Program-made: the position numbers and the translations under genes
Assembly: GCA_027046105.1 (NCBI GenBank)
Contig: JALTZQ010000090.1
Span: 1-17,181, forward strand
Direction of reading: 5' to 3'
Length of the DNA: 17,181 nucleotides
Origin: Pyrodictiaceae archaeon
GTDB lineage: Archaea > Thermoproteota > Thermoprotei_A > Sulfolobales > Pyrodictiaceae
Shown: one piece after another, positions 1-7,117 of the stretch
Numbering within the stretch: position 1 is the first letter of the stretch
How the letters are laid out: each line of letters starts with the position of its first letter
The notes under the pieces: model-generated
The model's input: the letters and a program-made list of their open reading frames with translations, nothing else
What the model was told of the DNA's origin: nothing
The model's database searches: none

Positions 1-622
1 CAATAGATCTCATTTCTTCAAGGAGTGCTTGTTCCTCACCATATCCATGTCTTCCAGCAGTATCAATAATTATTATTTCAGCACCACGTGATCGTAACTC
101 TTCGACTCCTCGCTTTGCAATATCGACTGGATTGTTAGAGCCTGGATTACCATAGAATATTGCGCCTGCTTTTCTAGCAAGCTGCTTTAGCTGATCATAG
201 GCACCAGGTCGATAGGTGTCAGCAGCTATGACGCCTACACGGTAGCCTAGTTCTCGGTAAAACTTTGCTAATTTACCAACAGTTGTAGTCTTACCGCTAC
301 CCTGAACACCAACCATCATAATGATATAAGGTGTGTAAGAGGGTTTAACCTCAACAGCATGATCACCACCGAATAGGTTTACAAGCTCATCATAGGCTAT
401 CTTAACAAGCCATTCACGTCGGCTAACGCCTGGAGGAGGCTCTTCCTTAAGCGCCCTTTCTCTTATTTTCTTAGTTAATTCAAAAACGAGTCTAACGTTA
501 ACATCAGCTGTTAGAAGAGCCTTTTGTAAGTCTTTAGTAAACTCATTAACGGCTTTTTCATAAGTCCCGCTGCCTTTCACTAGTTTCCTTACAGCTCTAC
601 GGATATCATCAAGACCGGGCAA
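1..622 (-). CDS. srp54: Signal recognition particle 54 kDa protein, N and G domains (3' end cut by window edge)
   Basis: GTPase subunit of the signal recognition particle; it binds 7S RNA and signal peptides and targets ribosomes to the membrane receptor FtsY. Seen: about 207 residues comprising the helical N domain (about 1-95) and the start of the G domain, with the P-loop GVQGSGKTTT (about 105-114), DTYRPGAYDQL (about 135-145) and DTAGRHGYGEE (about 187-197), all diagnostic of the SRP GTPase family. The rest of the G domain and the methionine-rich M domain lie left of base 1. Start: TTG at 622 gives an N-terminus (LPGLDDIRRAVRK) matching family members as I remember them and has GGGTG (629-633) six bases upstream. 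An in-frame GTG at 631 is possible but overlaps that site. It lies downstream of aIF5A on the same strand after a 189-base gap, so it may have its own promoter. Confidence 0.96.
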   Translation of the reverse strand, partial: MPGLDDIRRAVRKLVKGSGTYEKAVNEFTKDLQKALLTADVNVRLVFELTKKIRERALKEEPPPGVSRREWLVKIAYDELVNLFGGDHAVEVKPSYTPYIIMMVGVQGSGKTTTVGKLAKFYRELGYRVGVIAADTYRPGAYDQLKQLARKAGAIFYGNPGSNNPVDIAKRGVEELRSRGAEIIIIDTAGRHGYGEEQALLEEMRSI

Positions 623-628
623 CAGATA

Positions 629-633
629 CACCC
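629..633 (-). promoter_or_regulatory. Shine-Dalgarno site that decides the srp54 start
   Basis: GGGTG on the minus strand lies six bases before TTG 622. The same GGTG core precedes panE, the radical SAM gene, gar1, the MetRS-beta-like gene, lrp and the GIY-YIG gene at 4-7 bases, so TTG 622 is preferred over the in-frame GTG at 631. Confidence 0.5.
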
Positions 634-811
634 ATTATTGTGGTAGAGTAGTTAGTGACGCCAAAACGTTACCTGTCCAAACGGGTTTGAAGGAGAAAAA
701 CTGGGAATCGTGATGTAAGGACTTTCATCCCCTATAGTTAGATTACTTGATAGAAAGTTTTAGGCAGCGGCGATAAGCAGTCATTACACGTCTTTGTAGA
801 GATTAACTTCT

Positions 812-1219
812 TTATGTTTTCGTAGGCCTAACTCTCATTATCATGCGTCGCCCCATAACATTCCAATATTCGACTTCAACACCGGGCGAAAGCTTTGACC
901 TTAGGTCCTCATCCTTAGGCTTCTCTACCTCAAAAGTTTCAAAAGTTTCCAAATCCATTACTTGTACTGTTTCTCCGGTGTCAGCGATGATTTGACCAAA
1001 TCTTTTCTCAATGATAGGTACTTCAACACGTGTGTCGACGGGAGCAGTCAAGGTTTTCTTGTTTCCTGTGAACAAGCCAATGGCCACAACATGTGCTTTC
1101 GCACTACCATGCTTACCCGTTTTAGCCTTACTCATCTCAACGATCCTACAAGGCTCACCATCAATAACAATATAGCTACCAACTTTTAGTTCACCCAACG
1201 TCGCATAGGTCACGCTCAC
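812..1219 (-). CDS. eif5A: Translation initiation factor 5A (aIF5A), hypusine-type
   Basis: Promotes peptide-bond formation on stalled ribosomes after conversion of one lysine to hypusine or deoxyhypusine by deoxyhypusine synthase. Seen: 135 residues, the usual archaeal length, with an N-terminal SH3-like domain and a C-terminal OB fold. The modification loop [14 protein letters not shown] is intact; the expected modified residue is K36 in TGKHG. The start is GTG at 1219, with GGGGTG (1227-1232) seven bases upstream; a second in-frame GTG at 1213 would remove two residues. A T/A-rich stretch around 1248-1256 (minus strand GGGTTTAATGG) is a possible TATA element. Downstream on the same strand is srp54. 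Identification is secure from the hypusine loop. Confidence 0.97.
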   Translation of the reverse strand: MSVTYATLGELKVGSYIVIDGEPCRIVEMSKAKTGKHGSAKAHVVAIGLFTGNKKTLTAPVDTRVEVPIIEKRFGQIIADTGETVQVMDLETFETFEVEKPKDEDLRSKLSPGVEVEYWNVMGRRMIMRVRPTKT

Positions 1220-1297
1220 TTCGATACACCCCTAGCAACACCATCACCATTAAACCCTAAAGTAGCTTACCCTCACAGATGGGTTTGAAAGTGGAAT

Positions 1298-1306
1298 ATC
1301 TATAAG
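1298..1306 (+). promoter_or_regulatory. Possible TATA box for tRNA-Leu
   Basis: ATCTATAAG lies about 57 bases before the mature tRNA 5' end, which would place transcription initiation near 1328 and leave a 5' leader of about 30 bases for RNase P. The minus-strand reading (CTTATAGAT) could equally serve aIF5A with a leader of about 50 bases. A 10-bp palindrome TATCATGATA lies at 1316-1325. Assigned by spacing and composition only. Confidence 0.3.
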
Positions 1307-1358
1307 TCTGTGCTGTATCATGATAGACCGTATGGGTTCACACCCCTCTGTAGCGGCT

Positions 1359-1446
1359 GCGGGGGTGCCCGAGCCAGGTCCAAGGGGGCGGGCTTAAGAC
1401 CCGCTGGCGTAGGCCGGCGTGGGTTCAAATCCCACCCCCCGCACCA
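1359..1446 (+). tRNA. tRNA-Leu, anticodon UAA, CCA encoded
   Basis: An 88-base class II tRNA, folded by hand. Acceptor stem GCGGGGG (1359-1365) pairs with CCCCCGC (1436-1442). The D arm uses CCC (1368-1370) with the conserved GG of the loop. The anticodon stem GCGGG/CCCGC (1388-1392/1400-1404) carries the loop CTTAAGA, anticodon TAA at 1394-1396 after T33... read as U-UAA-G, so it decodes UUA leucine codons. A long variable arm (1405-1418, GGC/GCC stem) is typical of leucine tRNAs. T stem GTGGG/CCCAC with loop TTCAAAT (1424-1430). Discriminator A1443 followed by encoded CCA 1444-1446. No intron is present. Confidence 0.97.
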
Positions 1447-1514
1447 CTTAGGATGTTGCTTCATGTTCTATAATATCGCATAGCTCGAATGCTTTAAGGG
1501 GCGTTGTCGTAAGA

Positions 1515-1521
1515 TATTATA
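1515..1521 (+). promoter_or_regulatory. Possible TATA box for the ATPase operon
   Basis: TATTATA sits inside GATATTATATCG in the gap between tRNA-Leu and the ATPase gene. If used, transcription would begin near 1545 and leave about 130 bases of untranslated leader, long for a crenarchaeon. A closer alternative is the AT-rich GAGTAATATC at 1629-1638. No experimental support; spacing and composition only. Confidence 0.3.
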
Positions 1522-1541
1522 TCGTAAAATTGAAAAGGAAA

Positions 1542-1666
1542 CTAAGCTAAGGCTTAGAGGATGGTGAAGCTTAGCACTTGCACGATGGTTACGTGCCTGC
1601 AGGCTCTTAAGTATTGGTTTTGGTGTTGAGTAATATCACTTCCTTGGGACTCGTTAATACTTAGGA
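1542..1666 (+). other. Inverted-repeat-rich leader before the ATPase operon
   Basis: Four self-complementary elements crowd this gap. CTAAGC/GCTTAG (1542-1547/1552-1557) has a four-base loop. GCACG/CGTGC (1580-1584/1592-1596) has a seven-base loop. GCCTGCAGGC (1595-1604) is a perfect 10-bp palindrome. TAAGTATT/AATACTTA (1608-1615/1656-1663) extends with wobble pairs to 1605-1617/1654-1666. The last stem contains part of the sequence that would be the ribosome binding site of the ATPase gene. It could be a structured 5' untranslated region, a separate small RNA, or operators for a regulator. It matches no RNA family that I recognise. Confidence 0.4.
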
Positions 1667-1672
1667 TAGGGT

Positions 1673-4351
1673 GTGCTAGTTTTGAGTAATAGCGTTAGTT
1701 GCCTAGAGTCTGGTTGGTGTGATTTTAGTGTAGAGCATAAACGCGTGAGAGAAGAGCTAGAAAGGATTATTGAGCTTGCTTTAAAGGAGAAAAAGTATAG
1801 ACTGCCGATTATTGTTGCGCCTTATGGTTCTGGTAAGACAAGTTTACTTAGACACCTTAAATGGCTCTGTGATAAGCGCCTTGGTATTCCGGTTCTTCTC
1901 GTTGAGTTGAGAGAGATAGTTGATTTCATTATTGAGCGTTATGGGATAGTTCACGAGAGCATGGTTCCACGGGCTATAGAGGAGTTCTTCTATGAGAAGA
2001 CTGGTAGTAAAAAAGGTGTTTTGCTCGTTGACGAAGTTGAGGAGTCCTATGATGTACTAAGAGGTGTTGTAGAACATGAAACTAGTCCGCTTAGAGGTCT
2101 TGCTGAAGCAGCCCATAGTGGATCTATAAACATTATTGTCGTGTTGGCATTTGGTCCATCCTCAGCGTTCAAGGAGGCTGTATTTGGCCCGGTAGCTTGG
2201 CGTTGTCGAATATTTGGTCTACCACTCGTCTCGCCAAGTTCAATCTTCATCAAGATACGGGAACTAGTTGGTGATGACGCTATCGCTAAGCTAATAGCTA
2301 ACATGGTGTGGTGGGCTGGTAAAGCCCGAGTTGCATGGATCAATCTCCTTGTCGAGAATGTTGTTAGTGAAATTGTTAGCCACTTGCGTAGAGGCGATAT
2401 CGAGGAGTATTTACTATCTAGTGCGGTGTTAAGCCGGGAAGTTGTGGAAGGCGCACCAATATTTGATAGGGGTGGTTATCGAGAGGTTCGCCGCATCCTT
2501 GGAGAAGCCTCGTACCTTGCTCCGATAGTTTCCATATTAGTCGGTCCAGTACCCTTGAGTCTTGTCGAAAAGTTCGTTGGCTCTACTGAGGACTTTGATA
2601 GCGGCATTGGGCTTGTACATACTAAATATGGTGTACGTGTTGAGAATCTACTTAAAGCGTTCGAGGTATGGCTCTACCGGTTAGCACGTAGTCGGGGGAT
2701 CAGTGGAGAGAGCGTAGATCAAGCTATCTACATACTCTCATTAGTATTCGATGCATGGAGTCTCAATGGTGTTATACCCTATGATCTGCAAGCTATTCGT
2801 GAACTAGTTTCTATTGCAGCTGATCTCGCCAGAGAGGTTTATCTTGACAATGTAAGTGTGCAGGACCTCATAGAGTCTCTTCGTGTAGACATTATTGGGC
2901 CTGAACCCGTAAGACTACCTGAGCCCATCATTGCACTAAGACCATCACTCATCACTCGTATCTATCCATTACTTGTTGCATCTCCTCTAATAGGTTGTGC
3001 CCGTAGAGCCGGTATTACGCAAGTGAAAGGATTTGTAGAAAATCTTACGTATAATGAAGTGTCCGAGTACTCGGAGCGGCTTGTACGTATACTAAGTCTT
3101 AGTGAGATGGTATCACGTGCTGGGTTCTCTAAGGTATTATTTATGCCCCAACCACTACTCACCAAATACGTTAAGGAAGTTGTATGTGAAGCTATTGATA
3201 CACCCATCGTCTTATTTAGCAACGATAACGTGCATGAAGCCATTAGATTTCTAGAACTTATTGGTAGAGTTCTTGTTGTAGAACTTAGCGAGAAGCCAGC
3301 TCTCTTTCTTCAAGCAGCATTGTATTCCGAGTCCTTAGGTATAGAAAATTGTGCATTAGATAAACTTCAAATGGTTGACCAGCGTGCACTATCAATGTAC
3401 TCCGAATTATTAAAAACAAGTTTGTTGAACAAGCTCGCTACACGTGGCGAGAATCTAACAACATACATAGAGAGGCTTAAAGCAAGTATAGGTAGCTTAG
3501 GTAAAGCAGGTATTGCTCTATTTGCACTTGCCATAGCGTCACGAGGTAGTAGTGAAGTTGTTGAAGCACTTGCTAGTTTTGAAGAGGTTGTTAACAAATA
3601 TGTAAGTGTAGCGTCAAGGCTCATGGAAATTGTTGTACCGCCCGTGCCAACTCTTAGTCAAGCCTACAGAGAGATCGTATCTACCTACGTAGAGCTCGAG
3701 CAAAAAGGTCTAGGTATCATGCTTAATATCTTGCATGATTGTGGCAAACAAGATGAAATAACAAAGTTGTTAACACAAAACATACAACTACCAACCAACA
3801 ATAATATAGAAGACATGCTTTCTATGCTTATTGATCATCTAAAAGCTATTCATAAACATATAGAGGATTTCGGTCTAGGCAAACAAAATACTGTCGAGGA
3901 GCTCATTAATATAGTTAGATCGGCCATGGACTATTATGAGAAGCTTGCAGCCTACGATGAGCCTGGAATAGCTGTTGCTGGGCTTATTGCAGCCAGTTTA
4001 CCGCTACTCACGCAAAGGCTTCTTGAGCAATTGAAACAAGTGGGGAATCACCTTCAGCAGGTCTATGCACTTGTAAATAAGCTTCGCGATATGGGTGTTT
4101 CCGAGAGCGAAGTTGAAGTCATTATTCATGATATTAGCGAAGCCATTAGAGCTAAAACAATAAATGTTATGATAGATAAATTAAACCGTGCAAGGAGAAG
4201 TCTTAGCTCTCTCTTACACAGTCTAGAAACCATACAAGAACTCCATAAGCAAAGAGAAGAGTTGCGATCAAAACTGATGTTTTTGCTTGAATCACTATCT
4301 GATGGTAACCCTAGCCAAACAACTATTATGACTAATGTAGTGGAGGGATAA
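1673..4351 (+). CDS. Large P-loop ATPase with helical/coiled-coil C-terminus, unknown function
   Basis: 892 residues; I recognise the ATPase fold but not the family. Seen: an N-terminal NTPase domain with Walker A APYGSGKT (49-56, first glycine replaced by alanine) and Walker B VLLVDE (116-121). A sensor-like strand IIVVLAF (154-160) and arginines R177 and R179 in a RCRIFGLPL segment follow. The arrangement recalls AAA+/ORC-like or BREX-type ATPases, but that is only resemblance. The middle third is mixed helical. From about residue 600 the protein is strongly helical with heptad-like stretches, ending in a Lys/Arg/Glu-rich coiled coil (about 830-880). There is no signal peptide or clear membrane segment. 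GTG 1673 is the longer start; TTG 1682 has GGGTG eight bases upstream and may be the true one. First gene of a three-gene operon, five bases before the next start. Confidence 0.85.
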   Translation: MLVLSNSVSCLESGWCDFSVEHKRVREELERIIELALKEKKYRLPIIVAPYGSGKTSLLRHLKWLCDKRLGIPVLLVELREIVDFIIERYGIVHESMVPRAIEEFFYEKTGSKKGVLLVDEVEESYDVLRGVVEHETSPLRGLAEAAHSGSINIIVVLAFGPSSAFKEAVFGPVAWRCRIFGLPLVSPSSIFIKIRELVGDDAIAKLIANMVWWAGKARVAWINLLVENVVSEIVSHLRRGDIEEYLLSSAVLSREVVEGAPIFDRGGYREVRRILGEASYLAPIVSILVGPVPLSLVEKFVGSTEDFDSGIGLVHTKYGVRVENLLKAFEVWLYRLARSRGISGESVDQAIYILSLVFDAWSLNGVIPYDLQAIRELVSIAADLAREVYLDNVSVQDLIESLRVDIIGPEPVRLPEPIIALRPSLITRIYPLLVASPLIGCARRAGITQVKGFVENLTYNEVSEYSERLVRILSLSEMVSRAGFSKVLFMPQPLLTKYVKEVVCEAIDTPIVLFSNDNVHEAIRFLELIGRVLVVELSEKPALFLQAALYSESLGIENCALDKLQMVDQRALSMYSELLKTSLLNKLATRGENLTTYIERLKASIGSLGKAGIALFALAIASRGSSEVVEALASFEEVVNKYVSVASRLMEIVVPPVPTLSQAYREIVSTYVELEQKGLGIMLNILHDCGKQDEITKLLTQNIQLPTNNNIEDMLSMLIDHLKAIHKHIEDFGLGKQNTVEELINIVRSAMDYYEKLAAYDEPGIAVAGLIAASLPLLTQRLLEQLKQVGNHLQQVYALVNKLRDMGVSESEVEVIIHDISEAIRAKTINVMIDKLNRARRSLSSLLHSLETIQELHKQREELRSKLMFLLESLSDGNPSQTTIMTNVVEG
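4342..4347 (+). promoter_or_regulatory. Ribosome binding site of the coiled-coil gene, inside the ATPase 3' end
   Basis: GGAGGG, nine bases before ATG 4357, overlaps the last codons and nearly the stop of the ATPase gene, implying translation of both proteins from one mRNA. Confidence 0.6.
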
Positions 4352-4356
4352 TTCCC

Positions 4357-5469
4357 ATGAGCTTAGATGCATTACTTAAACATTATGAATCTCTTGCTAC
4401 GGAACTTGAAAAAGAAATTAACGTACTCAGTAGAGCGTTGAATGATGCTAAAATAATGAATATTTTATGGAGATATTTGTCACAAGAGTATAAGCAGATG
4501 CTCTCACCAGATTTGGATGAAGTCCGACGTCTTATCCTTAATGAGGACTATGCTAGTGCATTGCTGAAAATTGAGGAGACTTGTAAAACTATTATTCGTG
4601 AAGGTCTTGAATTCTTACTTGGAACTTCAGTGGAACCCGATGTTTGCCCCGATTACCGTGAAATAGAGGTTTTGGACAAATTAATTTCAAAATACCAGAG
4701 TATAAAGGATGTTGTGGTAAATATCATTTACTCAAAAGATCTAGTCAAACTTTTAGGTAATGCACGCAAACTGTTTGAGCTACAAGAAAGACTAGATGTG
4801 CTAGCAAGCATTATTTTAGAGGTATTTGAAAAACTAGAGGAATACAACATAACCTCACGTAGCGACTTAGCCAAACTTATAGCGTCTAATGCTGGAATGT
4901 TAGCGAGAACTAAGGATATAGATGATGTATTAGAGGATTTGATAGTACACTTAACGAGGCTACGTGATGCTGTAAAACTTATCGATAGAATAAACAATGA
5001 GATAGCAAGTATCCATAAAGCAATAAATGAGTGTAAGGGCTCTGTATGCAAGGTTATTCTTGAGAAGACGATTGCCGTAACTAACCATATTAAGGATTCT
5101 TTAACACATATCCACTCCATCGACCTCAACGTAGTAGTTGAAGAGACTGCTTCAAAACTCTATAATGTCTATGAGAGTCTTAGTAGTATGCGGCGATCGT
5201 TAGAGAAACTAGCAATAAAGCTATCTGTAGAACTTGGGATAAAGCCCCCACAAGACCTAAACCAAACGATATCCTTCCTTGAGCGCATGGTCAGCGAAGG
5301 TAAATTAACTGAGACGGAAATCAACATACTACTCGATGTGGCAGCGTCAAAACAGATAGCTATCCAGGACCTAGTTAGCAAGCATGGATATAGCGTTGAA
5401 GACGTAATGGCAGCGGTGATTTCACTCTGCAATAAAGAGGTGCTTAAATGCAGTGTCTCGATAGGCTAG
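4357..5469 (+). CDS. Coiled-coil protein with C-terminal winged-helix-like domain
   Basis: 370 residues, not assignable to a named family. Seen: residues 1-300 are almost entirely helical with repeated charged/leucine heptads (for example around 5-40, 130-160 and 215-300), so a rod or helical-bundle protein. The last ~53 residues (from about 318) change character: helices around INILLDVAASKQIA and IQDLVSKHGYSVEDVMAAVI followed by a short strand, the pattern of a winged helix-turn-helix. This suggests DNA or protein binding. Cysteines are scattered with no metal motif. ATG 4357 has a strong GGAGGG site. Five bases separate it from the ATPase stop and its 3' end overlaps the nuclease gene by 22 bases, so it is probably made with both. 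Inference: it may bridge the ATPase and the nuclease, or tether them to DNA. Confidence 0.82.
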   Translation: MSLDALLKHYESLATELEKEINVLSRALNDAKIMNILWRYLSQEYKQMLSPDLDEVRRLILNEDYASALLKIEETCKTIIREGLEFLLGTSVEPDVCPDYREIEVLDKLISKYQSIKDVVVNIIYSKDLVKLLGNARKLFELQERLDVLASIILEVFEKLEEYNITSRSDLAKLIASNAGMLARTKDIDDVLEDLIVHLTRLRDAVKLIDRINNEIASIHKAINECKGSVCKVILEKTIAVTNHIKDSLTHIHSIDLNVVVEETASKLYNVYESLSSMRRSLEKLAIKLSVELGIKPPQDLNQTISFLERMVSEGKLTETEINILLDVAASKQIAIQDLVSKHGYSVEDVMAAVISLCNKEVLKCSVSIG

Positions 5470-5945
5470 AGGAACTACGCGGTAAGAAGGGCGTGTACAT
5501 ACTAGTTCTTTGCATTACCGATCCCGTACAATTTATCACACGTCATAAACGCATCATTATTGAAAAGGGTACTTATTATTACGTGGGCTCTGCAGGTGGG
5601 CCTGGTGGTCTATATGGTAGATTGAAGAGACACTTGACAAGAGCAAAGAAGAAAATTGTATGGCATATTGACTTGCTAACAAGGGATGCTTCAAAGATAC
5701 TAGCGATATATACATGTACGAATCTTTATGGAGTAGAATATGAGGCTTACATATCAACATGTATTGCAGGCTATGGCGGAAAGCCTATTAAGGGGTTTGG
5801 TGCAACCGATGATCCATTCTCTTCTTCGCACTTGTACAACGTTGCGGATGAATGTAGGGATCCAGGATATGCAGAGAATTGTATAAGAAATGTTTGTAGT
5901 ACGGGGAATGGCTGTGTAATGGTGTTCAAAATCTGCGGCGACTAG
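5448..5945 (+). CDS. GIY-YIG nuclease-like protein (DUF123 type) with cysteine-rich tail
   Basis: 165 residues. Seen: GVY (15-17) and YVG (45-47) as the two GIY-YIG strands, the arginine helix GRLKRHL (57-63; R58/R61 the catalytic candidates), WHIDLL (72-77), acidic E97/E99 in VEYEAY, and the late motif KPIKGFGATDD...SSSHLY. The last features are those I associate with DUF123, an archaeal/bacterial GIY-YIG branch of uncertain function. All expected nuclease residues appear present. After the domain, about 30 residues contain five of the protein's nine cysteines, suggesting a metal site or disulfides. ATG 5448 has GAGGTG (5437-5442) five bases upstream, and the gene overlaps its upstream neighbour by 22 bases. 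Its 3' end overlaps the convergent gene at 5926-6225 by 20 bases. Substrate unknown. Confidence 0.88.
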   Translation: MQCLDRLEELRGKKGVYILVLCITDPVQFITRHKRIIIEKGTYYYVGSAGGPGGLYGRLKRHLTRAKKKIVWHIDLLTRDASKILAIYTCTNLYGVEYEAYISTCIAGYGGKPIKGFGATDDPFSSSHLYNVADECRDPGYAENCIRNVCSTGNGCVMVFKICGD

Positions 5946-6225
5946 TAATAGTCAATATAGCTAGTAAAGTATCCTTCTCAACAAGTCTAGATGGAACCAT
6001 CACATGTGTCTCTTTAGTGTCAATTATCAATCGAAACCTCTTGGTCGAAATAACATGTATAGTGTCTAAGACGGCATCATGTATAACATAAGCTTTAATA
6101 TGCCTTGGTTCAACATGTACTTCTGCTTTATTATTAGTTATGGGTGATTGTGTATAAAATATCCTGTAAGGTAAACTGCTTAAAACGTGTTCAATAACTT
6201 CTTTCTGTACTTCTGAAATAGGCAC
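5926..6225 (-). CDS. Small hypothetical protein, 99 residues
   Basis: No family recognised. Seen: an N-terminal helix, then alternating short strands rich in Val/Ile/His (for example AEVHVEPRHIKAYVI and IHVISTKRFRLIID), like a compact alpha/beta domain. The composition looks like a real protein rather than an antisense artefact. The GTG start at 6225 is uncertain. AGGAGG (6247-6252) is 21 bases upstream, too far for a ribosome binding site, and no ATG/GTG/TTG lies in frame at the right distance from it. ATAAAATATA (6237-6246) looks like a TATA box but would place the transcript start inside this frame. It overlaps the GIY-YIG gene tail to tail by 20 bases. Confidence 0.5.
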   Translation of the reverse strand: MPISEVQKEVIEHVLSSLPYRIFYTQSPITNNKAEVHVEPRHIKAYVIHDAVLDTIHVISTKRFRLIIDTKETHVMVPSRLVEKDTLLAILTITSRRRF

Positions 6226-6338
6226 TATATTGCCACTATATTTTATCCTCCTTGTCTCTTTCAGGGTCTAACGCCCTACAGGACTGTTTGTTGAACTCCC
6301 ATAGTTAAGCTCTACTAACACTTCCCAAACCGGTATTC

Positions 6339-7004
6339 ATGGGGTCTATGAAGAGTACACTAGAAACCGAATACATTAGACGAATGAGGTCTAGTCCGGC
6401 GCGCAGAGACCCCTCCTCTCTAGGGATGAGTATAAAGTTGCGCGGTAGAATTTTTGCATCATATCTTGGGGCTACAGGGTTGGGTGGCAATCGTCCGCGC
6501 CTAAAGAAAAAGGAACCTGTATCTGGCACGAAAAAGGAATTAGTGATCATAGCTAGACCGGCTGTAACCATTGAGCAAGTGAAAGCTGATGAGCGAAAAA
6601 AGAAGTTGCTACTAGTACTCAAGGCCATGGAAGACCAAGGTGGTGTCTATGAACGTAGTTTAGCTTACCTCATGTACTGGCTTAAAACAGAGAAAGGGCT
6701 TAACATAGATTATGACTTCTTCCTTGTAGGTGATACACCAACTTCCAAACAACTGCGTGAAGATCTTGTTGCACTTCTCTATGTTGGTCTTGCTGAGACC
6801 GACCCTAAGACGAAGAAAATAAGGCTAACGAGTGATGGTAAAGAGTTTCTCGAAAAAGTAGGGTACGACAAAGACTTCTACGAGAAAATCGCGGCTGCTA
6901 TAGAAGAATATAAGCCAAAACTGGTTACCATAGAAGCCCAAATAGAGCTTACAACAATGCTAATGAAGCCCGGAGCGCCACGTAGGAGAAGAAAACTGTT
7001 CTAG
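6339..7004 (+). CDS. Hypothetical protein with basic N-terminus and winged-helix-like centre
   Basis: Up to 221 residues; function unknown. Seen: an Arg/Lys/Gly/Ser-rich first ~65 residues of low complexity. A helical middle (about 75-165) follows, containing a QLREDLVALLYVGLAE...KKIRLTSDGKEFL pattern that resembles the recognition helix and wing of a winged-helix domain. The C-terminus is a basic RRRRK tail. This suggests a nucleic-acid-binding protein. The first ATG (6339) gives the long form; ATG 6423 (MSIKLRGR) would remove 28 residues of doubtful sequence, and no convincing ribosome binding site separates them. It stands alone, divergent from the gene at 5926-6225 and convergent with the methyltransferase. 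Confidence 0.7.
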   Translation: MGSMKSTLETEYIRRMRSSPARRDPSSLGMSIKLRGRIFASYLGATGLGGNRPRLKKKEPVSGTKKELVIIARPAVTIEQVKADERKKKLLLVLKAMEDQGGVYERSLAYLMYWLKTEKGLNIDYDFFLVGDTPTSKQLREDLVALLYVGLAETDPKTKKIRLTSDGKEFLEKVGYDKDFYEKIAAAIEEYKPKLVTIEAQIELTTMLMKPGAPRRRRKLF

Positions 7005-7016
7005 TTTTTAAAAATT
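7005..7016. terminator. Possible bidirectional T-rich terminator
   Basis: TTTTTAAAAATT follows immediately after the stop of the plus-strand hypothetical gene and gives a T run on either strand. It lies between two convergent genes (the methyltransferase ends at 7118). Archaeal RNA polymerase terminates at U-runs, so both transcripts could end here. There is no hairpin. Confidence 0.4.
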
Positions 7017-7117
7017 AAATCATGACTAATCCATCATTAACACTTAACTGCGGTAATCGGTTGTTCACCAAGATCTATTTCTATTCTCTCATCTCTTGTC
7101 AAAATGTCTCATCTATT

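Noticed and set aside
623..811. Possible sRNA in the gap between aIF5A and srp54 (GTGATGT near 710)
   Set aside because: Only one loose C-box-like heptamer, no D box and no stable hairpin.
962..1189. 75-codon frame antisense to aIF5A
   Set aside because: Fully inside a certain gene on the other strand, with no ribosome binding site and an implausible composition.
1595..1604. GCCTGCAGGC palindrome as a mobile-element end or att site
   Set aside because: Despite lying near a tRNA gene, there is no integrase, no direct repeat of the tRNA 3' end in the window, and no target duplication.
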